This document shows, piece after piece, positions 25,440-34,623 of a stretch of 64,000 bases of DNA. Both the position numbers and the translations under genes were made by a program. Numbering within the stretch: the first letter of the stretch is position 1; each line of letters starts with the position of its first letter. Below the pieces are notes generated by a model. It saw only the letters and a program-made list of their open reading frames with translations, was not told the DNA's origin and did not search any database. This stretch comes from Emticicia sp. C21 (GTDB lineage Bacteria; Bacteroidota; Bacteroidia; Cytophagales; Spirosomataceae). Location of the stretch: NCBI RefSeq assembly GCF_003418935.1, contig NZ_QVMT01000001.1, positions 722,063-786,062 on the forward strand, given 5' to 3'.

Positions 25440-27653
25440 ATGAGAAGATTATTTATTACTATTATTTATATAACAATTTACGGATTACTACCTGCTTTGG
25501 CAGGAGAAATAAAGGGGACGATTGTCTCCAAGGATAAGCCCGTCAGTTTTGCAAGTGTTGTGATTGCCAATACCACTATCGGTACACAAGCCAATGAGGA
25601 AGGAAAGTTTATTATTGTTAATGCACCGAATGGTCAGCAAACGGTACAGGTCACAAGTGTGGGATATAAGACCAAATTGGTGACTGTTAATATATCAGCA
25701 GAGAAATCTACTAATCTGCTGATTGAAATAGAAGAAGAAAATGCACAGTTGAATGAGGTGGTGGTAACAGGTACGATGAAAGAAACCACTATTAATGAGT
25801 CTCCTGCGCCAATTCAGATTTTGAATCCCACATTCTTCAGAAAGAATCCTACCCCCAATCTCTTTGAATCGCTTTCAATGGTGAATGGTGTGCGTCCGCA
25901 ATTGAATTGCAATGTGTGTAGTACGGGCGATATTCATATAAATGGTATGGAAGGGCCTTATACAATGGTGTTGATAGATGGTATGCCTATAGTTTCTGCT
26001 CTCTCAACCGTTTATGGCTTAAGTGGGATACCCAATTCGATGGTGGAACGAATTGAGGTAATGAAAGGCCCGGCCTCAACCCTCTATGGCTCAGAAGCGG
26101 TAGGTGGATTAATCAATGTCATTACCAAAAACCCAAATAAAGCCCCTAAATTCAACTTTGACTGGAATACCACTTCTTACTTAGAGAATAATTTTGATGC
26201 AAGCGTAAAGGCTAAAATCGGGAATGCTCAGGCGCTATTTTCAGGTAATTACTTTGTATTTGGCAATAGAGTTGATATTAATAACGACAATTTTACTGAT
26301 ATTACACTTCAAAACAGGGTTTCACTCTTCAATAAATGGTCTTTTCAACGTCCGCAAAATCGTGTTTTTAATCTTGCTGCGCGCTATGTTTATGAAGACC
26401 GTTTCGGTGGAGAAATGCAATGGCAAAGACGTAACAGAGGTGGCGATGAACTATATGGAGAATCTATCTTTACCAAACGTTGGGAATTATTAGGCAATTA
26501 TCAATTGCCTTTTGAGAATGAGAAAGTTACTTTCAATTTCTCAATCAATCAGCACAATCAGAACTCTGTCTATGGGGTCACACGTTATCTCGCTGTGCAA
26601 CGCATTGCTTTCGGACAATTGTTGTGGGATAAAAAGCTGGCAAAAAATCACGATGCGCTCTTTGGTGCTACCATCCGTAATACCTATTATGATGATAGTA
26701 CCCCTATTACCCAAACAGTTGATTTAAAAAACACGCCTGACCGTATCTGGTTACCGGGAGTATTTGTACAGGATGAAATCAGCGCAGGTACTAAAAACAA
26801 GATATTACTAGGCTTACGTTACGATTATAATTCTAAACACGGCGGTATCTTTACCCCACGCTTAAACTGGAAGTTTTCACCCGACAAAGACAATATCTTT
26901 CGCTTTAGTTTAGGCAATGGGTATCGGGTTGTGAATCTATTTTCTGAAGACCATGCGGCGCTGACAGGTTCACGCAAAGTAGTAATCAAAAACGCTTTAA
27001 AGCCAGAAAAGTCTTACAATGCCAATCTTGATTACCAGAAGTTCTTTACGTTTGCAAAAGGCTATGGTAATATTCAGTTCAATGCTTTCTATACCTATTT
27101 CTCCAATAAAATCATAGCTGATTACGACCAGGATCCTGAATTGGTAGTATATGATAACCTGAAAGGCCACGGGATTTCTAAAGGTATTGCTTTTAATAGC
27201 GAATTTGCCTTTACCTCCGGCTTAAAAGCTTTTATTGGAGGTACATTGATGGAAGTATATAGAGTAGAAAGTAAAGAGTTAAGAATTAATCAGATACAGA
27301 CGCCTAATTTCACAGGTAATTATGCCATCAGCTATTCGTTTGAGAAAGCCCAGTTAAGTTTTGATTTAACGGGTAATGTTTATAGCCCAATGCGCTTGCC
27401 AGTAGTTAGAGAATATGGTGATACCCGCCCTGAATATTCACCCTGGTTCGGCATCCACAATATTCAGGCTACCAAACGTTTCAAAAACGGATTACAAATC
27501 TATGGTGGTGTAAAGAACTTCGCCAACTTTCTGCCTAAATATCCTATTTTCAGAGCCGATGCGCCTTTCAGTGAACAATTTGACCCTAGTTATAACTATG
27601 CACCTATGCAGCGAATCAGAGGTTTTATTGGGGCAAGATTGAATATTTTTTAA
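25440..27653 (+). CDS. TonB-dependent outer-membrane receptor with carboxypeptidase-like N-domain
   Basis: A 737-residue receptor of the FecA/BtuB/IroN size class, not SusC-like. Order: signal peptide (about 1-22), carboxypeptidase-regulatory-like domain (about 23-98), TonB box LNEVVVTGT (104-112), plug with CNVCSTGDIHINGM (Cys157, Cys160) and GPASTLYGSEAVGGLINVIT, then a 22-strand-type barrel. The paired cysteines in the plug are a recurring feature of a Bacteroidota receptor subgroup and could form a disulfide or bind metal. The upstream palindrome suggests metal-responsive control, so uptake of an iron, haem or other metal complex is plausible but not shown. No transport partner genes are adjacent. 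Confidence 0.92.
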   Translation: MRRLFITIIYITIYGLLPALAGEIKGTIVSKDKPVSFASVVIANTTIGTQANEEGKFIIVNAPNGQQTVQVTSVGYKTKLVTVNISAEKSTNLLIEIEEENAQLNEVVVTGTMKETTINESPAPIQILNPTFFRKNPTPNLFESLSMVNGVRPQLNCNVCSTGDIHINGMEGPYTMVLIDGMPIVSALSTVYGLSGIPNSMVERIEVMKGPASTLYGSEAVGGLINVITKNPNKAPKFNFDWNTTSYLENNFDASVKAKIGNAQALFSGNYFVFGNRVDINNDNFTDITLQNRVSLFNKWSFQRPQNRVFNLAARYVYEDRFGGEMQWQRRNRGGDELYGESIFTKRWELLGNYQLPFENEKVTFNFSINQHNQNSVYGVTRYLAVQRIAFGQLLWDKKLAKNHDALFGATIRNTYYDDSTPITQTVDLKNTPDRIWLPGVFVQDEISAGTKNKILLGLRYDYNSKHGGIFTPRLNWKFSPDKDNIFRFSLGNGYRVVNLFSEDHAALTGSRKVVIKNALKPEKSYNANLDYQKFFTFAKGYGNIQFNAFYTYFSNKIIADYDQDPELVVYDNLKGHGISKGIAFNSEFAFTSGLKAFIGGTLMEVYRVESKELRINQIQTPNFTGNYAISYSFEKAQLSFDLTGNVYSPMRLPVVREYGDTRPEYSPWFGIHNIQATKRFKNGLQIYGGVKNFANFLPKYPIFRADAPFSEQFDPSYNYAPMQRIRGFIGARLNIF

Positions 27654-27694
27654 TTGAAGAATTATGTAAATAACGGATTTAAATATCCGACTAT

Positions 27695-27862
27695 AAATAT
27701 ATCATCCCTACGGGATATTCGTTTTTAATGGTAAAATATTTTCTACCGATATACCGTCCCTACGGGACTAAAGAAATATTCGGTATATCTATATCCCGTA
27801 GGGATGCTATATCGGTAGTAAATAATTTAATTTGAAGGTTCAAAGTCCCGTAGGGACGATAT
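27695..27862. repeat. Nested array of four REP-like palindromes
   Basis: Four copies of a 13-base palindromic core: ATCCCTACGGGAT (27704-27716), GTCCCTACGGGAC (27756-27768), ATCCCGTAGGGAT (27793-27805) and GTCCCGTAGGGAC (27845-27857). The first two are in one orientation and the last two in the other. An outer pair CTACCGATAT/ATATCGGTAG encloses copies 2 and 3, and the flanks of copies 1 and 4 are also complementary, so the array is symmetric. Such clusters are typical of REP/RAYT-type elements. The rest of 27654-27971 holds no gene; an AGGTGAG/CTCACCT inverted repeat sits just before the next start. Confidence 0.75.
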
Positions 27863-27971
27863 ATTAAATACACTCTTAGTGATTTCTAAACACTAATATT
27901 ATTTATGAGTAGAATCGTTTTTTCTAAAGAAAAGGTGAGAACTTTACCGCTAAACTCACCTATCTCTCTCA

Positions 27972-28841
27972 ATGAAAAAACTCACAACACTTGTCTTGGC
28001 ATTACTATCTTATTTAAGTTCTAAAGCCCAGAAATCTAATTTTGAGCCTGATTTTTCTTCACCTAAAGCCATAGCAGGCATGAAGCTCATCTGGAACGAT
28101 GAGTTTAATGCCAACGGCAAACCTGACCCACAATACTGGCGCTACGAAAAAGGCTTCGTCAGAAATCAGGAAACACAATGGTATCAATCTGATAATGCCA
28201 CAATTAAAGACGGAGTACTTCTAATTGAGGGCAGAAAAGAAGCCATCAAAAACCCAAACTACGAAGCAGGAAGCACTGATTGGCGTAAAAATCGCGAATA
28301 TTCTGAATATACCTCATCTAGCATCCAGACCAGAGGTTTGAAACAATTTCAATTCGGATGTGTAGAAGTAAGAGCGCGTATCGATACCGCCACGGGCTCA
28401 TGGCCTGCCATCTGGACATTAGGTGTAACTAAACCCTGGCCCTCGAATGGTGAAATTGATATCATGGAGTTTTACAGAGTAAAAGGTGAGCCTACCATTT
28501 TAGCCAACACGGCTTGGGGTACAGAAACGCCATACAAAGCTAAATGGGACGACCTCAAAATGCCCTTAACCCATTTCACAGCCAAAGATAAAGACTGGGT
28601 AAAGAAATTCCATATCTGGCGAATGGATTGGGACAAAGATAAAATCAATCTGTATTTAGATGATGAATTGCTGAATACTACTTCCCTCAGTGAAACCCTT
28701 AACGCTGATGGAAGCAATGGATTTTTACAGGAACATTACCTACTGTTGAATCTGGCAATAGGCGGTGTAAATGGCGGAAAAGCAGTCAATAACCTGATAA
28801 AATATGAAGTAGATTATGTAAGGGTTTATCAGGCTCTATAG
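27972..28841 (+). CDS. Secreted glycoside hydrolase family 16 (glucanase-type)
   Basis: A 289-residue extracellular or periplasmic endo-hydrolase. The signal peptide spans about 1-19 (LSSKAQ). The GH16 catalytic motif is GEIDIMEF, with nucleophile Glu161, helper Asp163 and acid/base Glu166. Preceding and following motifs SWPAIWTLG and LLLNLAIGG support the fold. The motif with the extra Met is the beta-bulge type found in laminarinases and related beta-1,3-glucanases, but agarase or carrageenase activity cannot be excluded. It stands alone between the REP array and a terminator, with no SusCD pair adjacent. Confidence 0.9.
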   Translation: MKKLTTLVLALLSYLSSKAQKSNFEPDFSSPKAIAGMKLIWNDEFNANGKPDPQYWRYEKGFVRNQETQWYQSDNATIKDGVLLIEGRKEAIKNPNYEAGSTDWRKNREYSEYTSSSIQTRGLKQFQFGCVEVRARIDTATGSWPAIWTLGVTKPWPSNGEIDIMEFYRVKGEPTILANTAWGTETPYKAKWDDLKMPLTHFTAKDKDWVKKFHIWRMDWDKDKINLYLDDELLNTTSLSETLNADGSNGFLQEHYLLLNLAIGGVNGGKAVNNLIKYEVDYVRVYQAL

Positions 28842-28877
28842 ATTTCAGATCATTAAAACATATAGAAAAAGCATTAA

Positions 28878-28911
28878 AAAAGGTGCACATCAACTGCGCA
28901 CCTTTTCTTTT
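28878..28911. terminator. Rho-independent terminator between convergent genes
   Basis: AAAAGGTGC (28878-28886) and GCACCTTTT (28898-28906) form a 9-bp stem, followed by CTTTTT on the plus strand and preceded by an A-run. It can serve the GH16 gene, and possibly rodA from the other side. Confidence 0.8.
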
Positions 28912-28933
28912 TCCGCTCTCCTTTCTCCAATAA

Positions 28934-30208
28934 TTATACCTTATAACTTCTATGAGCATCTAATTTCAGGAAGATAAACAGCAATATAGTAAACGACCAT
29001 AATGATGACCCCCCATAGCTCAGGAATGGCAATGGGATACCGATAACAGGCATCAGGCCGATAGTCATACCAATGTTTACCAATAAGTGGAAAAACAGAA
29101 TAGAGGCCACACAATAGCCGTAAATACGGGCAAATTTGCTCCGCTGCTTTTCAGCCAGATTGATAATCCGATTGAGTAAAGCTGCAAAAATCAATATCAC
29201 AATCAAGCTACCTAAAAAGCCCCACTCTTCACCTACCGTACAGAAAATAAAGTCAGTCGATTGCTCAGGCACAAAGTCAAATTTGGTTTGCGTTCCCTGT
29301 AAATACCCTTTACCGATAGCTCCACCCGAACTAATGGCAATTCTTGATTGAGTTACGTTCCAACCTGCACCCAAAGGATCAGAATCAGGATTCACTAATA
29401 CCTGAATACGTTTTTGTTGGTGCGGTTGTAATACTTTATTGATAAAAAAGTCAGTTCCAAATACAAATACAGAAGCAATAACAAATACGGCAATGAGCCT
29501 GAACATATTTTGTTGCGTTCGCTCATAGCGTTTCAGGAAGAAATACCAGAACAAACCACAAAGTATCAATATAGCTGCAATAATATATAGCTTAGGGAAA
29601 AACAGTGTAAATACAAATAAGATAGCTAAGGCAATACCCAGAGCAGGATAAATGCCCGGCAAACCCTCTCGGTAAAATACTGCTACAAAGGCCGCAAAAG
29701 TAAGAGCAGACCCTGTTTCTTTTTGAAGAATGATAATAACCGGTGGTAAAAACACCATTACTCCGGCCACAAACGCATCGCGGAATCGGGAGATATTTAC
29801 GTTTTGAGTACTCAAATACCTGGCTAGAGCTAATGCCGTAAAAACCTTTGAGAACTCGGCTGGCTGAAGCGAGAAAGTACCTATCTTAATCCACGAGCGC
29901 GAACCTTTAATTTCAGTTGCCAGAAATATAGTACCTACCAATATCAGAATAATGAGCCCGTAAAAGATATAGGCAAACGAGTCGTAGACCTTATAATCGA
30001 CAAATAGAATAATCAGAATCAATAAAAACGAAGCACAAATAAATATCAACTGTCTGCCTGCATTGTGCGATAGCGAAACAATCTCTATCGGATTCTCCGG
30101 GTTATAGACTGCCGCATAAATGTTTAACCAGCCAAAAAACACGAGGGCTGCGTAAAGCCATACGGTTGTCCAGTCAATTCCTTCTCTGATATCAATGTCA
30201 CGTGCCAT
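28934..30208 (-). CDS. rodA: Rod-shape determining protein RodA (SEDS glycosyltransferase)
   Basis: Peptidoglycan polymerase of the elongation machinery, working with PBP2. It is a 424-residue SEDS protein with about ten membrane segments. Conserved pieces include IKIGTFSLQPAEFSKV, QTKFDFVPEQSTDFIFCTVGEEWGF and the C-terminal IGLMPVIGIPLPFLSYGGSS. The gene lies 1 base after mrdA, so both are co-transcribed and made together. Confidence 0.95.
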   Translation of the reverse strand: MARDIDIREGIDWTTVWLYAALVFFGWLNIYAAVYNPENPIEIVSLSHNAGRQLIFICASFLLILIILFVDYKVYDSFAYIFYGLIILILVGTIFLATEIKGSRSWIKIGTFSLQPAEFSKVFTALALARYLSTQNVNISRFRDAFVAGVMVFLPPVIIILQKETGSALTFAAFVAVFYREGLPGIYPALGIALAILFVFTLFFPKLYIIAAILILCGLFWYFFLKRYERTQQNMFRLIAVFVIASVFVFGTDFFINKVLQPHQQKRIQVLVNPDSDPLGAGWNVTQSRIAISSGGAIGKGYLQGTQTKFDFVPEQSTDFIFCTVGEEWGFLGSLIVILIFAALLNRIINLAEKQRSKFARIYGYCVASILFFHLLVNIGMTIGLMPVIGIPLPFLSYGGSSLWSFTILLFIFLKLDAHRSYKV

Positions 30209-30209
30209 A

Positions 30210-32189
30210 TTACTTGGTGCTTTTTGCTGCTATAAGGTTTTCTTTCGGTGTTATAAATTCTACTTTTACTGATTTCGGAGCTTCTTTTTTCGGACTTTCC
30301 GGCGCTTTTACAGGTCTGGCTGGTTCTGCTGGTTTATTCACAGTCGGTTCATAACCTTTTGCTGCCATTGCTTCCACTGTTTTAATGCTTGTATTCATTA
30401 TCCTTTCTTTCAATGCCAGACGCTCCACTTTTCGTTTCAGGTATTTTTCAATCATCAATGTGGCAATTGGTGCGGCATAAGTTCCGCCGAATCCTGCATT
30501 CTGAACCATTACGGCAATGGCAATTTTAGGATTTTCGCGTGGGGCAAAAGCAATAAAAATCGAGTTATCTTTTCCATGCTTATTTTGGGAAGTACCCGTT
30601 TTTCCGCAGATAGAGATACCCTCTACAATTCCGGCACCGCCACCTACTGTTCCCCGTTCAACGGCATCCTGCATCCCCCCGATAATCGACTCAAAATGGA
30701 TAGGATCAATCTCTGTCTGATGTACTTCTTTCAATGAGGCATTAATCCCCTGGGAATTTTGTCCGATACCTTTTACCAGATGCGGTGTGATCCAATGACC
30801 TCTATTGGCAATAGTTGCCGCAAGGTTAGCCATTTTCAGCATATTAATAGAAACCTCTCCCTCACCAATACTCAATGAGTAAATATTAGAGAACTTCCAT
30901 TGGTGTTTCCCATAGCGTTTGTCATAATATTTCACACTTGGTAATAATCCGGCTGATTCTGATGGTAGATCAACTCCCAGTTTTTGTCCGTAGCCAAACT
31001 TAGCAGTCATTTCATGCCATTTGGTAAGCATGATTGGTGCTTCTTTAAAAGGGTTCGTTTCACTTCCTAAAGACATGGTCTTACGAAAAACATTATAAAA
31101 ATAGGGATTACACGAGAATCGAACCGCATTATGCAAATCGTTAGGCGCCCCCGGATGGCTATGACATTTAACAGGCGCACCACCTAACGGAAATGCCGTT
31201 GAGGGTTCAATAGCCCCTAATTGCAAAGCCACTAACGCCTGAACCAGCTTAAAAGTAGAACCCGGACGAAAGAAACCTGTAGCCACACGGTCGTTTAAAG
31301 GTTTGTCAGGATTCTTATAAAGTTCTTTAAAGTTTTTGGCGAATTGTTTACCTGATAAAGCATTTGGGTCATAGTAGGGATAGGAACCCATCGCTAAAAT
31401 TTCGCCTGTTTTTGGTTCAATAGCTACAGCACAACCCGTTTTACCCTGAAAAAGGCTATCGGCCAATTGCTGCACTTCAACATCAACTGTAGTATACAGG
31501 TTTTTCCCGATTACAGCCAGGGTATCAAATTCACCATTCGCATACGAGCCTTTATCTTCTGCTTTTACATTTACCATTGTAAATTTCACCCCTCTTGTGC
31601 CTCGCAACTCTGATTCATATTGTTTCTCTAATCCTGTAATACCCACATAATCGCCTCTTCTATAATATTCAATGGTCTGTTCTTCGTAGGCTTTTTTGCT
31701 AATTTCACCAATATAACCCAAGGCATTAGCCATTGTTCGGGCCGGATACGTACGAAAGAAAGATAATTCAAAGGTAAAACCCGGAAAATGTACCATCGCA
31801 TCAGATACTCTTGCATAGTCTTCTTTCGATAATTGCCTTAAAAACAAAGAAGCTCTGTTGCGTGAATAAGTTTTGGCAACAGTCATAGTACTATCGAAGT
31901 AGTTTCTCGTAATGCCAAACAAACTGCAAAACATAGTGGTATCTATATTTTTCACTTTGTAGGGTGTTACATACATATCGTAAACATCCACATTGGCTAC
32001 CAGAAGCTTGCCATTGCGGTCGTATATCTGTCCTCTTAAAGGTACCTGAATTTCCTTTTTGATCGCATTAGTTGAGCCTAATGCCTGGTATTGATCATCA
32101 ATCACTTGCAGATACAGCAGCCTTAGGAGATAAACTCCACAAACAATAAAAAAGAAGCTTAGGATAATCTGTTTACGGTCCTGGAACAT
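30210..32189 (-). CDS. mrdA: Penicillin-binding protein 2 (elongation transpeptidase)
   Basis: Class B PBP that cross-links new peptidoglycan during elongation with RodA. I choose ATG 32189 (MFQDRKQIIL, 659 residues), because family members start just before the single membrane segment (about 8-27); the open frame reaches 32243. Motifs are complete: RPGSTFKLVQ (SxxK), SCN, and CGKTGTSQ (KTG). Residues about 30-190 form the pedestal/dimerisation domain. A Lys/Pro/Ala-rich tail of about 50 residues after the catalytic domain is extra and probably disordered. It is divergent from tsaE with 198 bases between. Confidence 0.94.
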   Translation of the reverse strand: MFQDRKQIILSFFFIVCGVYLLRLLYLQVIDDQYQALGSTNAIKKEIQVPLRGQIYDRNGKLLVANVDVYDMYVTPYKVKNIDTTMFCSLFGITRNYFDSTMTVAKTYSRNRASLFLRQLSKEDYARVSDAMVHFPGFTFELSFFRTYPARTMANALGYIGEISKKAYEEQTIEYYRRGDYVGITGLEKQYESELRGTRGVKFTMVNVKAEDKGSYANGEFDTLAVIGKNLYTTVDVEVQQLADSLFQGKTGCAVAIEPKTGEILAMGSYPYYDPNALSGKQFAKNFKELYKNPDKPLNDRVATGFFRPGSTFKLVQALVALQLGAIEPSTAFPLGGAPVKCHSHPGAPNDLHNAVRFSCNPYFYNVFRKTMSLGSETNPFKEAPIMLTKWHEMTAKFGYGQKLGVDLPSESAGLLPSVKYYDKRYGKHQWKFSNIYSLSIGEGEVSINMLKMANLAATIANRGHWITPHLVKGIGQNSQGINASLKEVHQTEIDPIHFESIIGGMQDAVERGTVGGGAGIVEGISICGKTGTSQNKHGKDNSIFIAFAPRENPKIAIAVMVQNAGFGGTYAAPIATLMIEKYLKRKVERLALKERIMNTSIKTVEAMAAKGYEPTVNKPAEPARPVKAPESPKKEAPKSVKVEFITPKENLIAAKSTK

Positions 32190-32387
32190 ACAAAATAGGA
32201 TAACACGAAGGTCGATTTTGCGGCTGTAACTTTCGTTTAACAAAGTTCTTGAAAAAACAAGACAAAAACATATTTATTGTCAAGAAAAAGATGATTTTTT
32301 TACGAAATGTTATTTATTGGAATAAGATTGGAAATATTCTAAGGATTTATGCGATTTTTGCAATAGAATTAGAAAAATGGACGAAAA

Positions 32388-32792
32388 ATGATTTATAATC
32401 TCACAGATTTAGAAGAGATTGCGAAGAAAATAATCAGGCAGGCAGGTGATAAAACTATCTGGATTTTTGCTGGAGAAATGGGGGCTGGAAAGACGACCAT
32501 GATTAAAGCTATCTGTAAAGAACTGGGGGTTTTAAGTGCTGTACAAAGCCCTACTTTTTCGATTGTGAATGAGTATTTGACAGTTGCCGGAGATACGATT
32601 TATCACTTTGATTTTTATCGTTTAAAACGAGAATCTGAGGCACTTGATTTTGGTATCGAAGAATATTTTGACTCAGGTAATATCTGCCTGCTAGAATGGG
32701 CAGAAAAAGTAGAATCTCTTTTGCCTGAAAATTGTTATACTATTCAGATAGAAGTTATTGATGAAAATAGCCGAAATTTGAGTTTAAATTAA
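32388..32792 (+). CDS. tsaE: tRNA threonylcarbamoyladenosine biosynthesis ATPase TsaE
   Basis: Small P-loop ATPase of the TsaBDE complex that makes t6A37 in ANN-decoding tRNAs. Walker A GEMGAGKTT lies near residues 29-37. SPTFSIVNEY and the YHFDFYRL...LDFGIEEYF segment are family hallmarks, as is LLEWAEKVESLLP. At 134 residues it is full length. The alanine dehydrogenase gene follows 36 bases downstream. Confidence 0.94.
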   Translation: MIYNLTDLEEIAKKIIRQAGDKTIWIFAGEMGAGKTTMIKAICKELGVLSAVQSPTFSIVNEYLTVAGDTIYHFDFYRLKRESEALDFGIEEYFDSGNICLLEWAEKVESLLPENCYTIQIEVIDENSRNLSLN

Positions 32793-32828
32793 TCCATAGC
32801 CAAGCAGTTAACATAAACGCACTAACCT

Positions 32829-34046
32829 ATGACAGGTCAATCTGTTTCTGAACTAGCACGCCAGTCTGTACTTACTCCGCAAGAATCTCCGGAATTAGTC
32901 AAAAAAGGCAAAAAAAGCCTTTTTATTGGTCTACCAAGAGAGATTTCCTTACAAGAGAGCAGAATTGCGCTGACTCCCGAAGCCGTAAGTTTATTGGTGC
33001 GGAATGGGCATGAGGTAATGATTGAGAAAGGTGCAGGAGAGGGAGCCAAGTTTTCAGACAACGATTACAGCGAGGCCGGAGCAAAAATTGCTTATTCGCC
33101 GGAAGAAGTTTTTGAGGCCGATCTGATCCTGAAAATAGAACCATTGGTAGAAAAAGAAATCAGTTATCTGAAAAACGACCAGACGGTTATTTCAACGCTC
33201 AATATCCCTAATCTTGACAGGAAATACTTTGAGCGGTTGAATGAAAAGAAAGTCACGGGCATTGGTTTTGAATTGATACAGGATAAAGTAGGTGGCCTGC
33301 CCATTATCAGAGCCATGAGCGAAATAGCCGGAAACACCGTTATGTTGGTAGCAGCCGAATTGTTGAGTAGTGTACATAACGGACGAGGCATTATTTTAGG
33401 TGGAATCACAGGCGTTCCCCCTACTAAGGTAGTGATTTTAGGAGCAGGAACAGTTGGAGAATACGCTGCCAGAGCCGCTCATGCGCTTGGGGCAGAAATA
33501 AAGGTTTTCGACCAGCATATTTATCGCCTGCAACGGATTAAATATACTATAGGACAGCAGATTTATACCTCTATTATTGATTCTGAAACCCTTACCAACG
33601 AATTGGCAAGAGCCGACGTAGTAATTGGGGCGATGCGGGCTGAAGATGGATTAACTCCAATGGTAGTAACAGAAGAGATGGTATCGCGCATGAAGAAAAA
33701 TTCTATCATTATAGATGTTTCAATTGACCAGGGCGGTTGCTTTGAAACCTCAGAAATGACGACCCATAAGCAGCCAACATTTCAGAAATATGGGGTAACG
33801 CATTACTGTGTCCCTAATATTGCTTCTCGCGTAGCGCATACGGCCAGTATTGCTCTGAGCAATGTATTCACCCCATTTTTATTAAAAACCGGTGCAGTTG
33901 GGGGCATTGAGGAAATGATTTTTGCCAAACAATGGTTTACTAAAGGTGTATATAGCTACAAAGGGAGCTTAACCAACCTCCCGATAGCTCAAAGATTTAA
34001 CTTAAGATATAAAGACCTAGGGTTATTGATAGCGGCGAGGCTGTAG
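32829..34046 (+). CDS. ald: Alanine dehydrogenase
   Basis: NAD-dependent oxidative deamination of L-alanine to pyruvate and ammonia, or the reverse. The AlaDH/PNT N-domain starts at GLPREISLQESRIALTPEAV, and the Rossmann segment VVILGAGTVGEYAARAAHALGA lies in the middle. Further landmarks are SIDQGGCFETS and the conserved HYCVPNIASRVAHTAS. At 405 residues it is about 30 longer than the Bacillus enzyme, owing to an N-terminal extension that is common in Bacteroidota. It follows tsaE directly. Confidence 0.93.
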   Translation: MTGQSVSELARQSVLTPQESPELVKKGKKSLFIGLPREISLQESRIALTPEAVSLLVRNGHEVMIEKGAGEGAKFSDNDYSEAGAKIAYSPEEVFEADLILKIEPLVEKEISYLKNDQTVISTLNIPNLDRKYFERLNEKKVTGIGFELIQDKVGGLPIIRAMSEIAGNTVMLVAAELLSSVHNGRGIILGGITGVPPTKVVILGAGTVGEYAARAAHALGAEIKVFDQHIYRLQRIKYTIGQQIYTSIIDSETLTNELARADVVIGAMRAEDGLTPMVVTEEMVSRMKKNSIIIDVSIDQGGCFETSEMTTHKQPTFQKYGVTHYCVPNIASRVAHTASIALSNVFTPFLLKTGAVGGIEEMIFAKQWFTKGVYSYKGSLTNLPIAQRFNLRYKDLGLLIAARL

Positions 34047-34053
34047 AATATAT

Positions 34054-34193
34054 TTAGTGAATGAGCGATTGAGTGATTAGGCTAATCGCGAATTAGTGAA
34101 TGGTGAATTGAAGATGATTTACTATTAATTTATTTGCTAATTCACAAATTCGCCATTCATAATTAATTAATCACTCAATCGCTCATTCACTAA
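34054..34193. repeat. Large inverted repeat between ald and the next gene
   Basis: A perfect 26-bp arm at 34054-34079 is repeated inverted at 34168-34193, and imperfect complementarity continues inward. The arms are built from the unit GTGAATGNGNGAATT in variants. A related stretch lies at 56473-56500. It could end transcription of ald or be a mobile-type miniature element. Confidence 0.75.
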
Positions 34194-34213
34194 TTCACTC
34201 AATAAATTAGGAC

Positions 34214-34618
34214 ATGATCAATCATTCAAACGAAAATACAATTTTAGATGATGCTAATTCGCCGGAATTAGACAAGAAGATAATGGGTCGGGTTTCAGAA
34301 GACTTTGTGATTGTAGCCGACCATCTGAAAGAAGCATCTTACCAGATAAGAAAACGCGGATTTTCCGAGAATCCTATATTTGTTCTTACCAAAACACCTG
34401 TGGAAGTAGGCCAGTTACTATTCAGTCGTGCCGATTTCAAAACCCAATTCGATTACAAGGCTTCGTTTCTCGATGAATTTGTTCAACGCAAACTGATTGG
34501 GGAAGAGTCAATTGAACTGTTTAAAGAAAACTACAAAAACCCGGAAGAATATAGCTGTCTGTTCGTAATCGAAAACGAATTTGCCGGGTTTGTATTTGTA
34601 CCTTATCCTGAAGACTAA
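34214..34618 (+). CDS. Conserved hypothetical protein
   Basis: A 134-residue soluble protein with no signal peptide or membrane segment. It is mixed alpha/beta with charged helices (ADHLKEASYQIRKRGFSENPIF, SFLDEFVQRKLIGEESIELFKENYKN) and an acidic end (VFVPYPED). It resembles small uncharacterised proteins often encoded near ald in Cytophagales, from memory only. No catalytic motif is recognised. It is convergent with panC, with five bases between stops. Confidence 0.7.
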   Translation: MINHSNENTILDDANSPELDKKIMGRVSEDFVIVADHLKEASYQIRKRGFSENPIFVLTKTPVEVGQLLFSRADFKTQFDYKASFLDEFVQRKLIGEESIELFKENYKNPEEYSCLFVIENEFAGFVFVPYPED

Positions 34619-34623
34619 TCTTC

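Noticed and set aside
27695-27862. Repeated palindromes as a CRISPR array
   Set aside because: Copies are short, alternate in orientation and are unevenly spaced, and no cas genes are present; a REP-type array fits better.
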